Both the position numbers and the translations under genes were made by a program. Below the pieces are notes generated by a model that was not told the origin of the DNA, did no database searches, and saw nothing but the letters and a program-made list of their open reading frames with translations. Positions 42,330 to 56,000 of a DNA stretch of 64,000 nt are shown one piece after another (within the stretch, counting starts at the first letter, position 1; each line of letters starts with the position of its first letter). Source of the stretch: Triops longicaudatus (lineage: Eukaryota > Arthropoda > Branchiopoda > Notostraca > Triopsidae); contig JAGQDJ010000055.1 of assembly GCA_022885665.1 (NCBI GenBank), positions 186,001-250,000 on the forward strand, read 5' to 3'.

Positions 42330-43880
42330 AATATCACGGCTGTCAAATGTCGGGTGGTTAACCCCACAACGTGCTAAGATCACGGACTTGTGTACATGAG
42401 TGTCTCGGTCTGTTTTTCGCAAATTCAGTAACCCACGCCACGAAGTCTTGCCACAGCCAAGCCACAATACTTGTGCATACGTGCTTCATATTGGGCGAAT
42501 ATTCTTTACTGACTACGAAAATATCAATGGGATTACGTATTATAAGATTACCGGGGAAATTAGACAACTAAATGCCTACAGCGGGAAACTTATGTGAGCG
42601 ATGTCTCGCACTTCTCGCGAATATTCCGCAACCTTTAAGCCAGAGCTTCATTTATACGCGTACTATACACTGTTGGCTATGCAACACGTACACACTTCCA
42701 CGGCATCGTAGCCGGAGTTTGGTGTAGTGCACAACCGCCTCCTTGCTTCCATATTACCTGACCTACCTGGCTTGTCTCCAACTGGGTCTCGCATCCTTAA
42801 CATGCCCCACAACTGCACACTCCATGAGCAAAAACCTTTACCATACCACTTTTGTTTGTGACCAAATATTGACCAAAACCAGCCCCCCCCCCCTCCTTTA
42901 CCCCAGAACTTTTCACCTGCCCAAGCTTCCAAACTATTGACGGTCAAGATCACTTTCACAGCCCGAGAGAGAGAGAGAGAACAGACGGGGGAATAGGGAT
43001 ACATTTACTACTGGGTTTGGCCTCAATCACAGTACCATAAAATCTCCGTCGCTCGTCTCCATTCTTTATACCATATTCACGCGTCACGGCCTTCCACACC
43101 GGGAAAAAAGGGGAGGAAAAGAAAAGGAGATGAAAGCAATTGTCCGTGCACCTGACACACAAAAAAGCGGAGCCTATGTGCTGAGGAACACATACTCTAC
43201 GCCTGTCCGTAAAAGATCTCATATTGCAAAACAAATTTCTTTAGCAGGAGAAAAAACGAAACTACCCTTTTCCCTTTACTTTGTTAAGAACTATATCACG
43301 TTCCTTTCACATGTGTTAGATTAATTGAGCTCTTTTTCACTTGACTCAGTCTTTGTTTATTTTTTCACGTTCGTGGAAAGATTTTTTTTCAGACACTACG
43401 CAGTACATACGGTTTGCTAGATAAGCGCATCGTCGTCTTTGACAGAGGCTTCATGTAAAGATCAAACACCCATGGGCTAAAGCTCACAAGAAAAAACGAC
43501 AAAAAAGAAAAGAAAGAGCCTGGGGATTTCTCTACACTAGATAATACCGTCCGTCGCTGAGCCATCACGTGGTTTTCGTTACGTTTGTCTGTCATTGGGA
43601 AAGTGCTACGCCATGCTTGCTTCGCCACCTTGACACCATTACAAAGTCGGACGCTGAGCTTTTGTGCTAGTTTCTACGGCAAAAACCGGTGAGCGAGATT
43701 TTAAATCGCGTTAAGCCTACATTCCGACTCACGAGCTTAATAGTATTAGCAGAATTATGCTTGAAACTCTCAAGTACGGATTTCTTTTAAATATTACAGC
43801 ACTGTCGTGAACGCGAGGCACTTAAATCTCCTTTTTCTTACGTCACCTGTTGCCAACCTCACCTATCCAATCTAACGTTC
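42330..43880. other. Noncoding interval with simple repeats
   Basis: No gene recognised. Contains an 11-base C run near 42883 and (GA)8 at 42965-42980. Confidence 0.5.
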
Positions 43881-43891
43881 AAAAATCTGTA

Positions 43892-45866
43892 TGACGTCAC
43901 AACTTCTGCCACTCACAACATCCGATCCTAGAATCACCCAAAAGAATAAACCACGACCCTAAACAATAATATAAATCTAACACTCGATCCCGTAATGTCA
44001 GACAAAAAATGCACTCAAATATCACCTAAAATCTTGTACAATATTAGACTGGCAGCTTTGATGCACAAATACCGCCATATAAAGAGCAAAATTAGTCAGA
44101 TTTCTGTGGCGTGAGGAATTACCCGTGATGCTACAACAATGAATCAATTAATTTCACTTTTATTGAGAACAGTAATTATGACGTCAAAACCAGCAACTCG
44201 AACACCCGAAACCTGAAATCACTTAACATGTTTTTGCGACGCTACAGGATCAGTTGTATGTGTAATGAAATCATATTTTGGCTTTACAAGTTTGTAACGT
44301 CATACATGTGCAATAAACAAAGAAAGTGTTTCCTTTTGTGACGTCACACACAACATCGCACCGATGTGGATTATCTAGCATCCACAAGTTCGACGTTGTG
44401 ACGTCATAGGCACCACTGGCATCAGGTATCCAGCACCGACGCGATTACTGTACAGCTGTGATGTCACAAATTTCGGCACTGCAGTGAAACGTTTCACGCA
44501 CAAGAAGCGTTTCAACGAACTACATCGCATTCAAAACTTGACATAGGCTAGGGGCGTTACGCAATGTGAACGTTGTACAACCTGTCTGCTACTGGCCGTA
44601 AATTCCCTTGCATGACGGAAGTACCCTATTGCCCATGTCTGGTAACACTCTACACGGATTGTACTGCAACTTTGAGGATACGTTCTCATCCATTACCATT
44701 CACTGCTATTCTTTTTTTCTTACATTGTTACCAGTCATTTTAAATTTACATAATAGTGTAAGCTCTTCGCTAGCACGTACTTAACTTCTGAATAAGATGA
44801 TAGTAACTGTTAACGTCTTTCAAGTCTGGTCATGTCCGAGAACGTGAGCCACACAATCAATAAAAGCTGTCCAAAAAATTCGAGCACAACTAACCGTTTT
44901 TAGTACACTCGAAAATCGTTTTTGAGGACCCTCTTGCAAATTTGTAACTGTAAACTACGCTTAATAACACACGTATATCAAGCACTATTTTTTAACACCA
45001 AACTTACCTCATTACAAAACTTTACTCGTCAGAAAATTACTGTCTTTTCCTGGTTGTATCAAAGAACGGGCTTTTTCTTGGGGATTCTTGTCCCCAAGAT
45101 TCGAGGACACCTGCTAGTCTAACAGTAGCACCCACTGTACTCACTTTCTGTCGACTCTTTGCTCGACACTCCATCACTAGAATTTTTAAAATTTTACTAC
45201 GGAAAAACACATATTTCAATGTTTCCAAAGTAATACCAACTGATCTCACTGTTGAACAATTTGACGTTAATCTCAACGTCGCAGAAATGCCACAAATAGG
45301 CCTCAAATTCAGTCGTGACGTCACGTTTCCCCGGCCAGATAAATGCCGTCCCGTCCCAAGCTCAGACATGTTTACAAAACCTGGAATATCCTAACGCCCG
45401 CTTCTAACGGATTGTATGTTGTCTTTCTTATCTGTTCCAGTTAGCGGCGATACTCGTTGCAGTCATCCCTCATTTCTCCAGTCTCGTCTACCTCCAAGGA
45501 TTGTAAGTTTACACTTTACGCATATCGCTCACCCTATCTCCCTCCAACTCCCCGAAAACTTCGCTTTTCTGCCACGAAACATTCATAGTCGTAATTTTCT
45601 CCATTTCCTAGTCTAAGCCTTTTTTCCTTCACTTATCAACGTTCGAACTCTTTGCTATCTCCCACAATCCACTTCAGCCCAAAACAACTAAAAGAAAAAA
45701 ATCTTTTCGTTTTAACAGCTCTTGAAACAACGACTTTCAGGTGCCCCGCATCTTACGTAGCTCGTTTTCTCGTGAACATATTCGGCCCGGGCTGCTTCAC
45801 GCGGTAGCCAAGTGGGTCAAACTGTTCGTCGATGAAGTTCACACTACCCATCACGTGTGACGTCAC
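43892..45866. promoter_or_regulatory. Cluster of palindromic CRE-type sites
   Basis: Perfect TGACGTCA at 43892, 44179, 44339, 44399, 45316 and 45858, plus near matches TAACGTCA (44295) and TGATGTCA (44459). Several are extended palindromes: 44337-44348, 45314-45325 and 45857-45866. The sites at 44339, 44399 and 44459 are exactly 60 bp apart. CREB/ATF-type binding is the known reading of this octamer; function here is inferred. Confidence 0.4.
44337..44516. repeat. Three diverged 60-bp units starting TGTGA(C/T)GTCA
   Basis: TGTGACGTCA at 44337 and 44397 and TGTGATGTCA at 44457 give two identical 60-bp steps. The interiors are diverged, sharing only short words. A unit of shorter step may precede at 44293 (TGTAACGTCA). 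Confidence 0.5.
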
Positions 45867-45869
45867 GTT

Positions 45870-48800
45870 ATTGAAACCCGAACAGAGAGAAAGTGAACTG
45901 AAAACGAAATTTTCAAGGAGAGGCGGATATCCTTTTCTGACTCCTTTGCCTCTTTTCCCTTTTTTCGTCTTCCTAGAATTTGCATCTCCCCTCTTCCCCA
46001 ACTCAATAACTGAATATGCTTGCACATTCCTCCCCTCAGGCCATACCATACAACTCTTTCCTTCCTCACTTGCGAACTTAACTTTACCCACTATTGAGCA
46101 TTAGATTCAACTGCGAAAGCTGTACTTATTCCCAACTTCTTACTCTTAACACCGAGGAAATGCAAAATGAAACTTACCGTGCATCATCCAAGAGAATGTT
46201 ATCCGTTAACATGGGCTATAGTTTTAATCCAATTAGGGCGTAGTACAGCGTTCCAGAACGTACACTCACTTTCTTGCAACAACACAACAAAGAAATTTCT
46301 CTACAAAGAAAACAATTGTCGTCGTAATGAATTTTCTTTCTCTTTCTGGCTCGTCGTCACTCGTCACACCAATTTTAAGAAAGCGTCCACGAAACGAATG
46401 ACGGACAGCTAATCTGTATCACGGATAATTTGCCGGATAGGCCACGACGAACAAGTCGGTTCCGTTTTTTCTAGGAATGTCACCCAAAAGCATGTGACGA
46501 CACTCAATTCTGTACTGCTTGACGTGATCAGTTTCTTCACAGTATCCGTCCGGGTTTGTTTTCTTCTCTTTTCTTCGTCACAAGTTTTCGTCGCTTCAAC
46601 ACAGAGTTTCAACACCGAAAACGCATCACAGACTAATTTATTATTATTCTCTAGCTTCTTTCCGAATAGTTATCACATCCCTAAAGCGTTAGTAACAAAG
46701 TTAACATCAAATTTGTTGCTTGTTTCGACCGTTTTTCTTCGCTCGAAAGCCAAACTTTGCCCCTTTTTTATTTATGTCGTCTCTTTCTTTCTTCTCCTTT
46801 AACTTGCAAGTCTCTTTTGGTGTGTTCCAACCATGCGAGGATAACCGAAGCCCCGAAAAGTTGGTGGGGGTACTGGTAATCACGTTTTTTGTTTCGCTTT
46901 GATCAACGATTCACTCTACTAGCATGACCATGCTTCAATACTGCTGAGGCGGCGGATGAGTGAAGCAAGAGATGTTTCCACGCTTCAAATTGGTCTCTGG
47001 CCTTCGACGCCATTTCTTTTTCACACGACTGGTTCGGACCAATGCCATGGCGGCACAACTCTGCTCAGAGAGAGAAAAAACAAAAATCAGCATTACGTAA
47101 ACATAAAGAAAAACGGTTAGGATTTGCGCTACAACACTTCAGTTCACTTTTCGTGAACTCGAATTTTCATTCGTACACCAGACACTTTTTTATCACTTTT
47201 GAGACAGGTTGCAAGATGCATGATTATCATCGTTTTTTATTTAGACTTTTTGTTTATTTTTTAGGGTTTCAACATTATTAGGCCAAGCTATTTTGAACAA
47301 ATATATTTAGTTAGTAATTGTGATAATTATTTTGGTTGCTAAACCCTACCTTCGCACTAACGTTATTACCCAGTATTTATCATTCTAAACGATAAGGAGA
47401 AATAAACTACGATTGAAAACTCATCGCATAGTGCCTCAAACTACAGATTAGCGAGTAAAGTAGCTATCGTGTACGCTAAACTCGAGCAGTGCGCCTTTTA
47501 CGCCCCGTTACTATTTCACATGTTTAAAAGCAACAACGATAAGCCATTCTAGATAAGACGGCTCTGCTGTGCCAGTTTCTCAAGAGCCACATTTGCCAAA
47601 TTTTCCAGCCCTATGCTTCGAGGGCATTCTCCGAGTTAGCTAAACAACGTCCAAGAAAACTGAATTACTTAAGCCAAAATTACTAAAGTTACATAAAACA
47701 AAAATAGCTAAAATAGCTAGGATAGCTGTTATGGCGTCATAAAAATCGAACAGGTAAAAAGTGTGTTCCGACAAGCTTCCCTGATTAGGGGTGTGCTAAT
47801 GAAACACTTCCTTTTTCCCTTCACACAAACCCTCCATCTCGGATACATTCAACAGCCTACGACAACCCGAGCCACTCCTCGTTCGGAAACAACACACACA
47901 CCAAAGAAAACCTTAAAACTGTGTATCCCTTCTTCCCACTAGCCTCGCCAGCGGCCCTTTTGAAACCCTCCGACTTGCGATGTCGTGTCACACAATAAAA
48001 AGGAAATAAAATTAAATCCGAAATAAATCATATAAAAAATAAAACAGCAATAGAAATACAAAACAGGCTCCATCATGAAATCAACAGAACTGGACGGAAT
48101 GAGTGAATGTAGGACCAGCTTAATTCCTTCAACAAGTTTGTATATATTGCTGTAATTATAACAAATTAAAAAACATTCCGCTTGCGTATTTGAGATAGCA
48201 AAGAAAAACGTCACACTGCCACCGAGAAGGGTACAGTAATGGTTCTTCCATCATCCGAATCGTCGCTGACTACTGCCCTTCACTTTTTTGTGAGAAAAAC
48301 AGCGTCGTGTCCTCTTTAAGGCAATATCGCACCAATCAGTACACATGGTAAAAACGGAAATAAAAAACTAGGCAAAAATCCACCCTAATTTTATTTAATT
48401 CGTCAGAGATTCATTGAAAAGTTAACATTTTCCCTGCTTATTGCAGGAAAATAAAAATCTTATTTAAATCCAAACACTCTCAATGCGTTTCAAGTCACTG
48501 CTGAGTCGTCAGAACTTCAAAGCAATTTTAGTCTTCCTCCAAGTCCACAACCATGGATTATTTTAATAATTCAACTGGCACCATACGCTTATGTAAACGG
48601 TTTTCATTGCACCTATGCTATGTTTTCAAAGTACAGACCGTTTCTTTATTTTGTATCATGGTTGAAACACAGAAGTGGTAAATAATATATTCAGAAAGAA
48701 CTCAAGCTTGCTTACGAGGTTGCGAATTTCGCGTGACGTCAGCATTCGCTCTCAGCTATATACTTCAACTTCGCCTAAGGGGGTAGGTATTACCGCACGA

Positions 48801-51800
48801 TATTTTCCTACGCATACTATTGTTGAATTGAAAAGAAATGCTCACGTCATACTGTCTGTCCAAACTTTTATGCCAGCCTTTCACTATCACTAACGATTTT
48901 TTCCTTGTTTGACATAGATAATGTAGGGAAAAGTTTATTTGCTGTTATTTTTTTAAAAAAATATTTATCCCAAAATTATTTACAATTGTCGTGATCAGTG
49001 CTTAACAGAAAGCCGATCTAACTATAGTAACCTGTAACGGAGCTCTTTTTGTATACTGTAGTCTCGTGTCAACAAATTGGTTACTGCTGTTAAGAAATTT
49101 TCGCGTAGATAAAATATAATCATACTTTGACGTATACTCTTGGTTACGTTGATTATTTTGTTTCACTTCTCTTCTCTACATTAGTGCTGTACTCCGTTTT
49201 CTTCTCTCTACACTTAAGTTCGAATATTGCTTATTCTTTGAATTATTTTCTTGCTCTACTTTGCTCATAGCGCATTCAAACTACTATCTCATAAACATTT
49301 TCGAAAAAATCTTGACACTAAATGCAAACAACCAGCAATCTTCTCCGTTTTGTCTTTGTGGGCTTATCCTTGGCATTGATTAAAGGGGAAAAGCACTCTG
49401 ACAATGACTCGCCTGGAAAGACCGTTTCGGTCCATCGAAAATTTACGAACGAAATTTGGGGCGAAAAAAAATACAACATATGAAACCTCTGCCTCTTTTC
49501 TAATCCCAAAGTCATGACAATCATGACGTAATGTAATGCATTTTGACAATACCCTTGACTCAGCGTGAAATCGCTAGGAAAAACGTCTCCCAACTTGCAG
49601 CTGAGGTGTCATAAAGCAACCCCCAAACCGTCAATTACCTCTTGTCTAAATGGCAAAAAAATGATATGTTCATATTCTACCGCATTTGGGAAAGGAACTT
49701 CAAACACGAAACAAAAGTAAATACATGATAAAAGTACTCCAACTCTGGTTTTAAGCTTCCTTAAATGAGAGATCTTCCCGATCGGTGGAAGCTAAATCCT
49801 GACTAAGCCAAGTAGTAGAAGTCGTAGTAGCCATCTCAGAAAAACGAAACGAAAAAAAAAAAACTACTGCAGCCAAAGCCAAAAGCTACTGAGCCAATGG
49901 GAGGAATACAGCACCAACCGAGCCAAGCATGACATTTCAAGACGTGCTTCTCTTGTGTGTCTAGTGGAGGCCAGGCTAGGGAAAGTGCTCTAGGCCATTG
50001 CTTGTGTGGAGGCACCTTTCAAGGTAAGAAAGCCCGGTTCGGTTCCGTTCTGTTCCCAACCTTCCTCCGCCTCCTTCTATCGTTGTCAACTCTGTCCTAT
50101 TCCTCTCTCGCGTAGCTAAGGAAACCGTTGTTCGAGTGCAAATTTACTCCCTGCCCCATAAAAATTAATAAGTTAAAAGACTTTTAGAAACACAAAATAA
50201 AGCCTGGGAAATAAAACATAAAATAATTATGTAAAACAAGTTCGAGCTGACGGAAATAAATTTAAAGACAGAAAAAAATAAGGTAAACGTCAGAAAAACA
50301 AAGCAAATAAATATTAACTTTCATGTAATAGAAAAAGTCGAAAAAGGACGTTTAAGTTCGAGCAAAACGACTAGGAATGCAATTCCTCCGGCTAATTCAA
50401 TCTTATGATGTGCATATGCGCTAGGATTGACACAACTGAGCCGTGGGAGATAAACGGAACAGGCGTAAAATGGTTTTAACGGAAATCCCTAATTAGTGAC
50501 CCTAGGGCCACAGCTCCGCCGCAGTCAAGACGACTCCTCGATAAAACTCAAATTAATACGGGATGTCTTGGACTTCCTATTGATTACTACAACGTGACCA
50601 GAGCTATCGAACCTCCCCATCATCCATTAGTCGAACAGGGAGGGATTGTGGTGTTTATTTTTTTTTAAAATACTATTAACGCTGCTGACTACACAACATG
50701 TGGATCATAACAAAAGAGATTACACAACCGTCTTAATTACGTTTCCCTGTGAATTAAAGAAAACTTTCTGGAATGAACGAGTTTTTGAGGCCTACACTGC
50801 CTACATTGTCCTCGCATACAATAGCCCCCGCAAGTTTGGATGAAACTTTCAAAATGAAGCAACGTTGCCTTCACGTCACGGATGTCGAAGACGCCCCAAG
50901 CGGCGCCGTTAACCCTCGGGACATATGTGGTAAGTTTTAACCTCCCTCAAAAAATAATAAAAAAGAATTATACACGATTCCCCACAACGTTCTTGCAATA
51001 TCATGCGAGTCTCCCTGAAGTCTCGCGGTGCACACAAAGGTAGATAAGATAGGTATTACAAAAGCAAACCTCAGCACGGTACTTTCGTAAATGAGAAGTA
51101 AAAATATTTTAATTTTTATTTCAATTAAATTAATTTTCATTAAATCTTAGTCACCCCTACTTCAACCTGATCTAAGTTAAACTACCTCGAATTAACTAAT
51201 GTACCCTAACCTAGCCCAATTTAACGCTTTTCTATCATTTTTCGATTTATTTAATACAAAATTGAATATGTGAACGATTGGAAAGTTAACGAAAAAGTTA
51301 AGAAAATGTTAGATAAATTACGTTTAGATAGGGGTATATTTCTATCGAAACGCCCATATACTTTAAACTAATACGCTGCTCTTCGGATACAGAACCCCAG
51401 TCTCCTTAATTTCCAAGCTAATTTAACCAACCCTAAATAAACCTACCTAGACAAATTCTCCACTGCTTTGTAAAGACGAACTATGTCGAATTGCGAAATA
51501 TTATTGTATGCCGTTTCTTTAATGAGTGTACCAGTTTACACGATTTCCATTTTCACGTATAACAAAAACGTAGCAAAATTTCAACCATAATTTACAAATT
51601 TAACACATGCTTTTTTCACGGAAGCTTGAAACAGTGCAATAGTCATTTGCAACAGCAACATTACTGTCAAAACGGTTTCTTGATGTTTGACTATTTTTAC
51701 AGTATGATCCCTGACAGTTCCCTATGTTATTCTCCCATAAGGGATTTGTGTACACTTTAACAATAAATTAGTAAAACAGGTAAAAATCCTCCGATTAAAC

Positions 51801-53000
51801 GAGATAAACAATCCCTGTACAGTTATCCTACGAGCGCATTTTGGATGGAGTGTTGATCATGTAGGGTCCTTTCTCCGAATCCCAAAAACCTAGCCTAGCT
51901 CCACCAAACCTAATTAATCCAGGTATGCATACACAGAATATAGTTCAGTTCAGAAAAGTTCCGCTGGTTGCGTTTGTTAAAGCTAGCTTGATGTGAGTCT
52001 CGCAACTTTAGTGCCTTTTTGACAAGCTAAAAGGGATAGAAATTTCGGAAACTAAAGAAACGCAGAGTATTAATTATGCAGCAATTAATTCACATAAGAA
52101 AGTGAAGTGTGACGTGTACAAACATCCGTTAGGTGGAAGACGACTTCAACGGGCATATTGAACAAGGAAAAAATCAGCTAATATTTGAGCAATGCCAACT
52201 TAAAAGACGCCTTGGCAAAACAAGTCTGTGCAAGTCAACAAAGCACGTAAGTGGAGGTCTTGCGGGGGCAAAATGCACACTGCCGCTAGGCCTACGTCAT
52301 GTTTTGGGGATTCAACGTCAGGAATTTCTGAGCTCAATTTTTTCCCTTTCTAACGAATGCAGCGAAAGGGTGCGACTTTTTTTCTAGAGAAAGAGGGTGA
52401 TTCTTGTGTTGAAGAGTAGAGGGGGATGATTAGTAAAAGGACATGAAAAAAGGGAAAAGGGTGACGGTGGAATGTGTTCACTTTTCCTGTCGCTGTCTTT
52501 CCATCTCTGGGAACTTGGTGCGGCTCCGTAAAGTGCAACATAAGCCCTTCGCAACAAGCAAAAGCAAAGCAAGCAACGAGACGCGAGCCCCTTCCAGGCC
52601 TTGTTTGGACCCCTTTTCCTTGGGCTTTGGCTATACTACGCTAATGAACTGGGAATGTTGGTGGAGGGACGGCAATCGTAGCCTTGCGTCTCGCTCCAAA
52701 TTGTGTCTTTCTTCCACTCACAATATTTTTACCTGAATGGGAACATGGTATCCAATAAAGAGTAATAACCGGATAGAGTAATCTCCAGGATTCACACTAG
52801 AACTGGACGTTACACGTTAAAACTGTGTTTCAGGTAAAAATCACCAAATTCCCCCACATAGAGCCACTCGTGAAGCTTGTAGCAGTGCTGGAGTTGTTGC
52901 CTGACTTGCTCTAGCTTCGTCCTCCATTTACGTACGACTGGTGGGCTGGCGTTGAGGGGTGGCCATATACGAAATCACTAACACTGAAAGGGAAATCTAG
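45870..53000. other. Noncoding interval
   Basis: No coding exon recognised on either strand. One more perfect TGACGTCA lies at 48734-48741. A GC-richer patch at about 49900-50110 contains a plus-strand consensus donor CAAG|GTAAGA after 50023. A-rich low-complexity stretches occur at 50160-50330 and 51120-51330. Confidence 0.5.
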
Positions 53001-53022
53001 GCGAGACCACAGCCATCTAGTA

Positions 53023-53095
53023 GCTGGTTTGGTGACTAGAGTGAAGCGTGCTAAAGACACACGGACTTCAATCCCGCGGTCTACGTACAAAAAGA
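53023..53095 (+). repeat. tRNA-like (SINE head?) sequence
   Basis: GCTGGTTTGGTGACTAGAG followed by AGCGTGCT and, about 20 bases on, GACTTCAATCCCGC is spaced like the A and B boxes of a tRNA promoter. The anticodon arm and acceptor stem do not pair well, so this is not a functional tRNA; a decayed tRNA-derived SINE is the likeliest reading. Confidence 0.3.
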
Positions 53096-53099
53096 GGCC

Positions 53100-56000
53100 C
53101 TTGCGCCGCTAACGGGAAACAGAACAAATTCCGCTATCTTACATTCTCTCAGGAAACTTCGAGACGTGCTGTATCTACACTTCGATGTAAAATACACCAT
53201 GTCGAAAAAAAAAAATTCAAAAGCTTGCTTCTGGCATCACTTCATTTCCGTTATTTCACTACATTTTTATACCGTATCAGGAGTAAAGCGAACGCTGGTT
53301 AGCGTGAAGGAAAACTGTGAGAAAATATTTATGTGTATATTCCCAAAAAATGCCAAAATGGAAAATAATGTAGTTATAAAGAACTGTTGGGTATCGTAGA
53401 TGGTCGTATGGTCCTAAGTTATTTAAATGTGCAGAAAAACGCTTGATGTACCGTCAATTGAGTTTGATCTTAAAGATTTTTTCTTATTTATTTCGGCTAA
53501 TTTCTTTAGTAGAAAGAAAATAAAAGCCCATTTTTTACAAACCATATAGAATTCAATGAACCACTGAGTTTTTTTATTACAGATGTGGTGGCATGTGTGC
53601 GCATTTTATTTTTTAAGTACGTCAGTAAGTCTTCTTTTTTAATTTTTCCTTATTACTCCTAGTTTTTACTTATTTTACGTACTGTTTCTTGACAATACTA
53701 CAGCTTCTTTTCACGTACGAAATTTTACTAGTATTTTTCCTTTTTTTCTTACAAGTTTTGTAAGTAAGGAAATGTTATAATTTCATAATTTCGTCAAAAG
53801 GTAAAAAGAATGTCAGTGAAATACTGTTGTCTATTTAAGCAACAGTGGACTGTAATAAAATTGTCCAAATGGAACGGAAAGCAACTCATGGCTTGAAATG
53901 AGGATGGATGAGTTTCCATTATAAACAGAAAACGAGTAAAAGATCTCCATATGTTACGGAAAATTGGACTCATATATCCTCACATACAGTAAATACGTGA
54001 AAAATGTTCACACAGTTTACGAGCTTTCTACTACCGACTGTAAATCAGGGTTATCAAATTATGAAACAGCGTAGGGAAAATGGTAACAATATCATATATA
54101 AAGAGTATAGCAATTTTATTCCGCAATTAGTGACGACACCGGTCCCTGCTAATCAAAGTTCTAATTTGCATCAATAACGACTTTACGGCGAGTTTAGGGT
54201 GTCTGTATTAGGGAGAGATTCGCTTTCGCGCCTCGTTAGGTAAGCGGTTGCCCATAATGTACTAGGTATTTTCATAATTCAGTGTGAATTTCTAGACAAA
54301 TATTACTTCAAGTTTAAAAATTCACCCTGCAAATCTGTTCTCGAAATACATGCAACTGTCATTATATTGGTGCACATTTTTAACTTTGTAAGCACATTTT
54401 TTACTATACGAAAACGCACTAGCAACTTTAGAGATTTCGCAACGTAAATTCCGCGAAATAAATTTTGCTGTGCATGCGAAACTTAGTAATACCAGAGTTC
54501 GTATTACGTGAGTTTCCGAGTTGTAGTTTATGGGTTTCATGCAATCTGTACACAAAAGCGTGGCAAAAATGGCGGCTTCCTTATTCAAAAATCCATTAAA
54601 TTACCAGTTTTTACCCAAACATGACATCAATTGCCGTCACATTGGACATGCACATCTAAGCCTTTAAAAAAAATACAATCAAGTGAAGAACTTTGGGCCT
54701 GAGTTCTGGGAGTGAAACCCGGAGAAGAGAAAGAGAAAAGTTAACGAACGGCAAAAAAAAAGATATGTTAATGTCTAGAATAAGCAAGTCCAAAGTCTCA
54801 AAGTTATTAAATGAAAATATGCGACCACGGTCATCAAAGAGAATGCGACAAGTTTAACTACCTACAAACGTCATCTTACTAAAAAAATTATTTTTTTTAG
54901 TAGCGTTGTAATTAACACAGAAAGGTTCGTCACTCTGGCATATCGAGTTCCACAGAAAACTCGATTTCAATGTTGCACAATCAAATACCAACTCTTAACT
55001 GGACTCTTCCGAGTCGCTCTATATACAAAACAAGTGCGATAGGAAAGAACGACAATTTGCCGAGATCGTAAGGAAGATTTCTTTCCTACATTGTCCCTCA
55101 CGATTTTCGTCAACCTGTCGGTGAATTATCTATAGAAATAGTTCCCTTTTTCTATTACATTTGGTTTTACTCGTGTATTTTTTATTTTATCTATACCGAG
55201 TTCCTTAATTTTATTTTGACTTATAGTGTATTTTCTTTTTCTTTTGTCGTCTCATATCTTTTTAACGAACCAAAAGCACTGAAAAAAATAGGCATCTAAT
55301 TAAAAAAAAAACTGGATCTATTTTTAGGACATCCTAAATATTAATGTATTAAATGAGCAGTAGGTTGCTAAGTAACTGAACTAAGATAAAAAAAAGCTCA
55401 CTGTAAATAATTACCGGTGACGCAATAATGAACTCTTGCCTCGCAGGTTGTCTATCTCACGTAATCACCGACTTTTAGCATCAGGACCGACACTTGGCTC
55501 ACTTTTTGCCTAGTGCTGTATTTTACAAAGGAATAAGAGAGATTGCGACACATTTCATGCATCACGTCTTGCCTCACAAACGCTGCAGTACGCATACATG
55601 CGAATCAAGTATCATTGAGCAGGTCCTGTAGACGCGCTCCCTTTGCGTATCCACACACCCATTACCAACGACAGTGACGGATTTACCCAGCTCATTAGTA
55701 CATAATAACTGTATCCAAATTTCATCCCCTCGTTGGCTATACCTTTGCTGGAAACACATTTTCCTTCTCAGGAAACAGTTCTGTCTTTATTACTTCACCA
55801 TATGTCTCTTTTTCTTGTAGGTATACACATAGGCTCCCGAACACGACGGTACTTTCTCTCAGAAAAATGTATTAGGCTTCCGAATAAGTTCGTGCACATT
55901 TTTTTTCTGTCGACGAAAGCACTTCCTGAAAAAAAATTCTGTCTTATCTCATGTTTATACATAATTTATCAGGCTTACGTTACTCCTTTTAAAATACTTA

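Noticed and set aside
51160..51460. CCTAA-like words suggesting telomeric TTAGG repeats
   Set aside because: Words are scattered, never in tandem, and embedded in ordinary AT-rich sequence.
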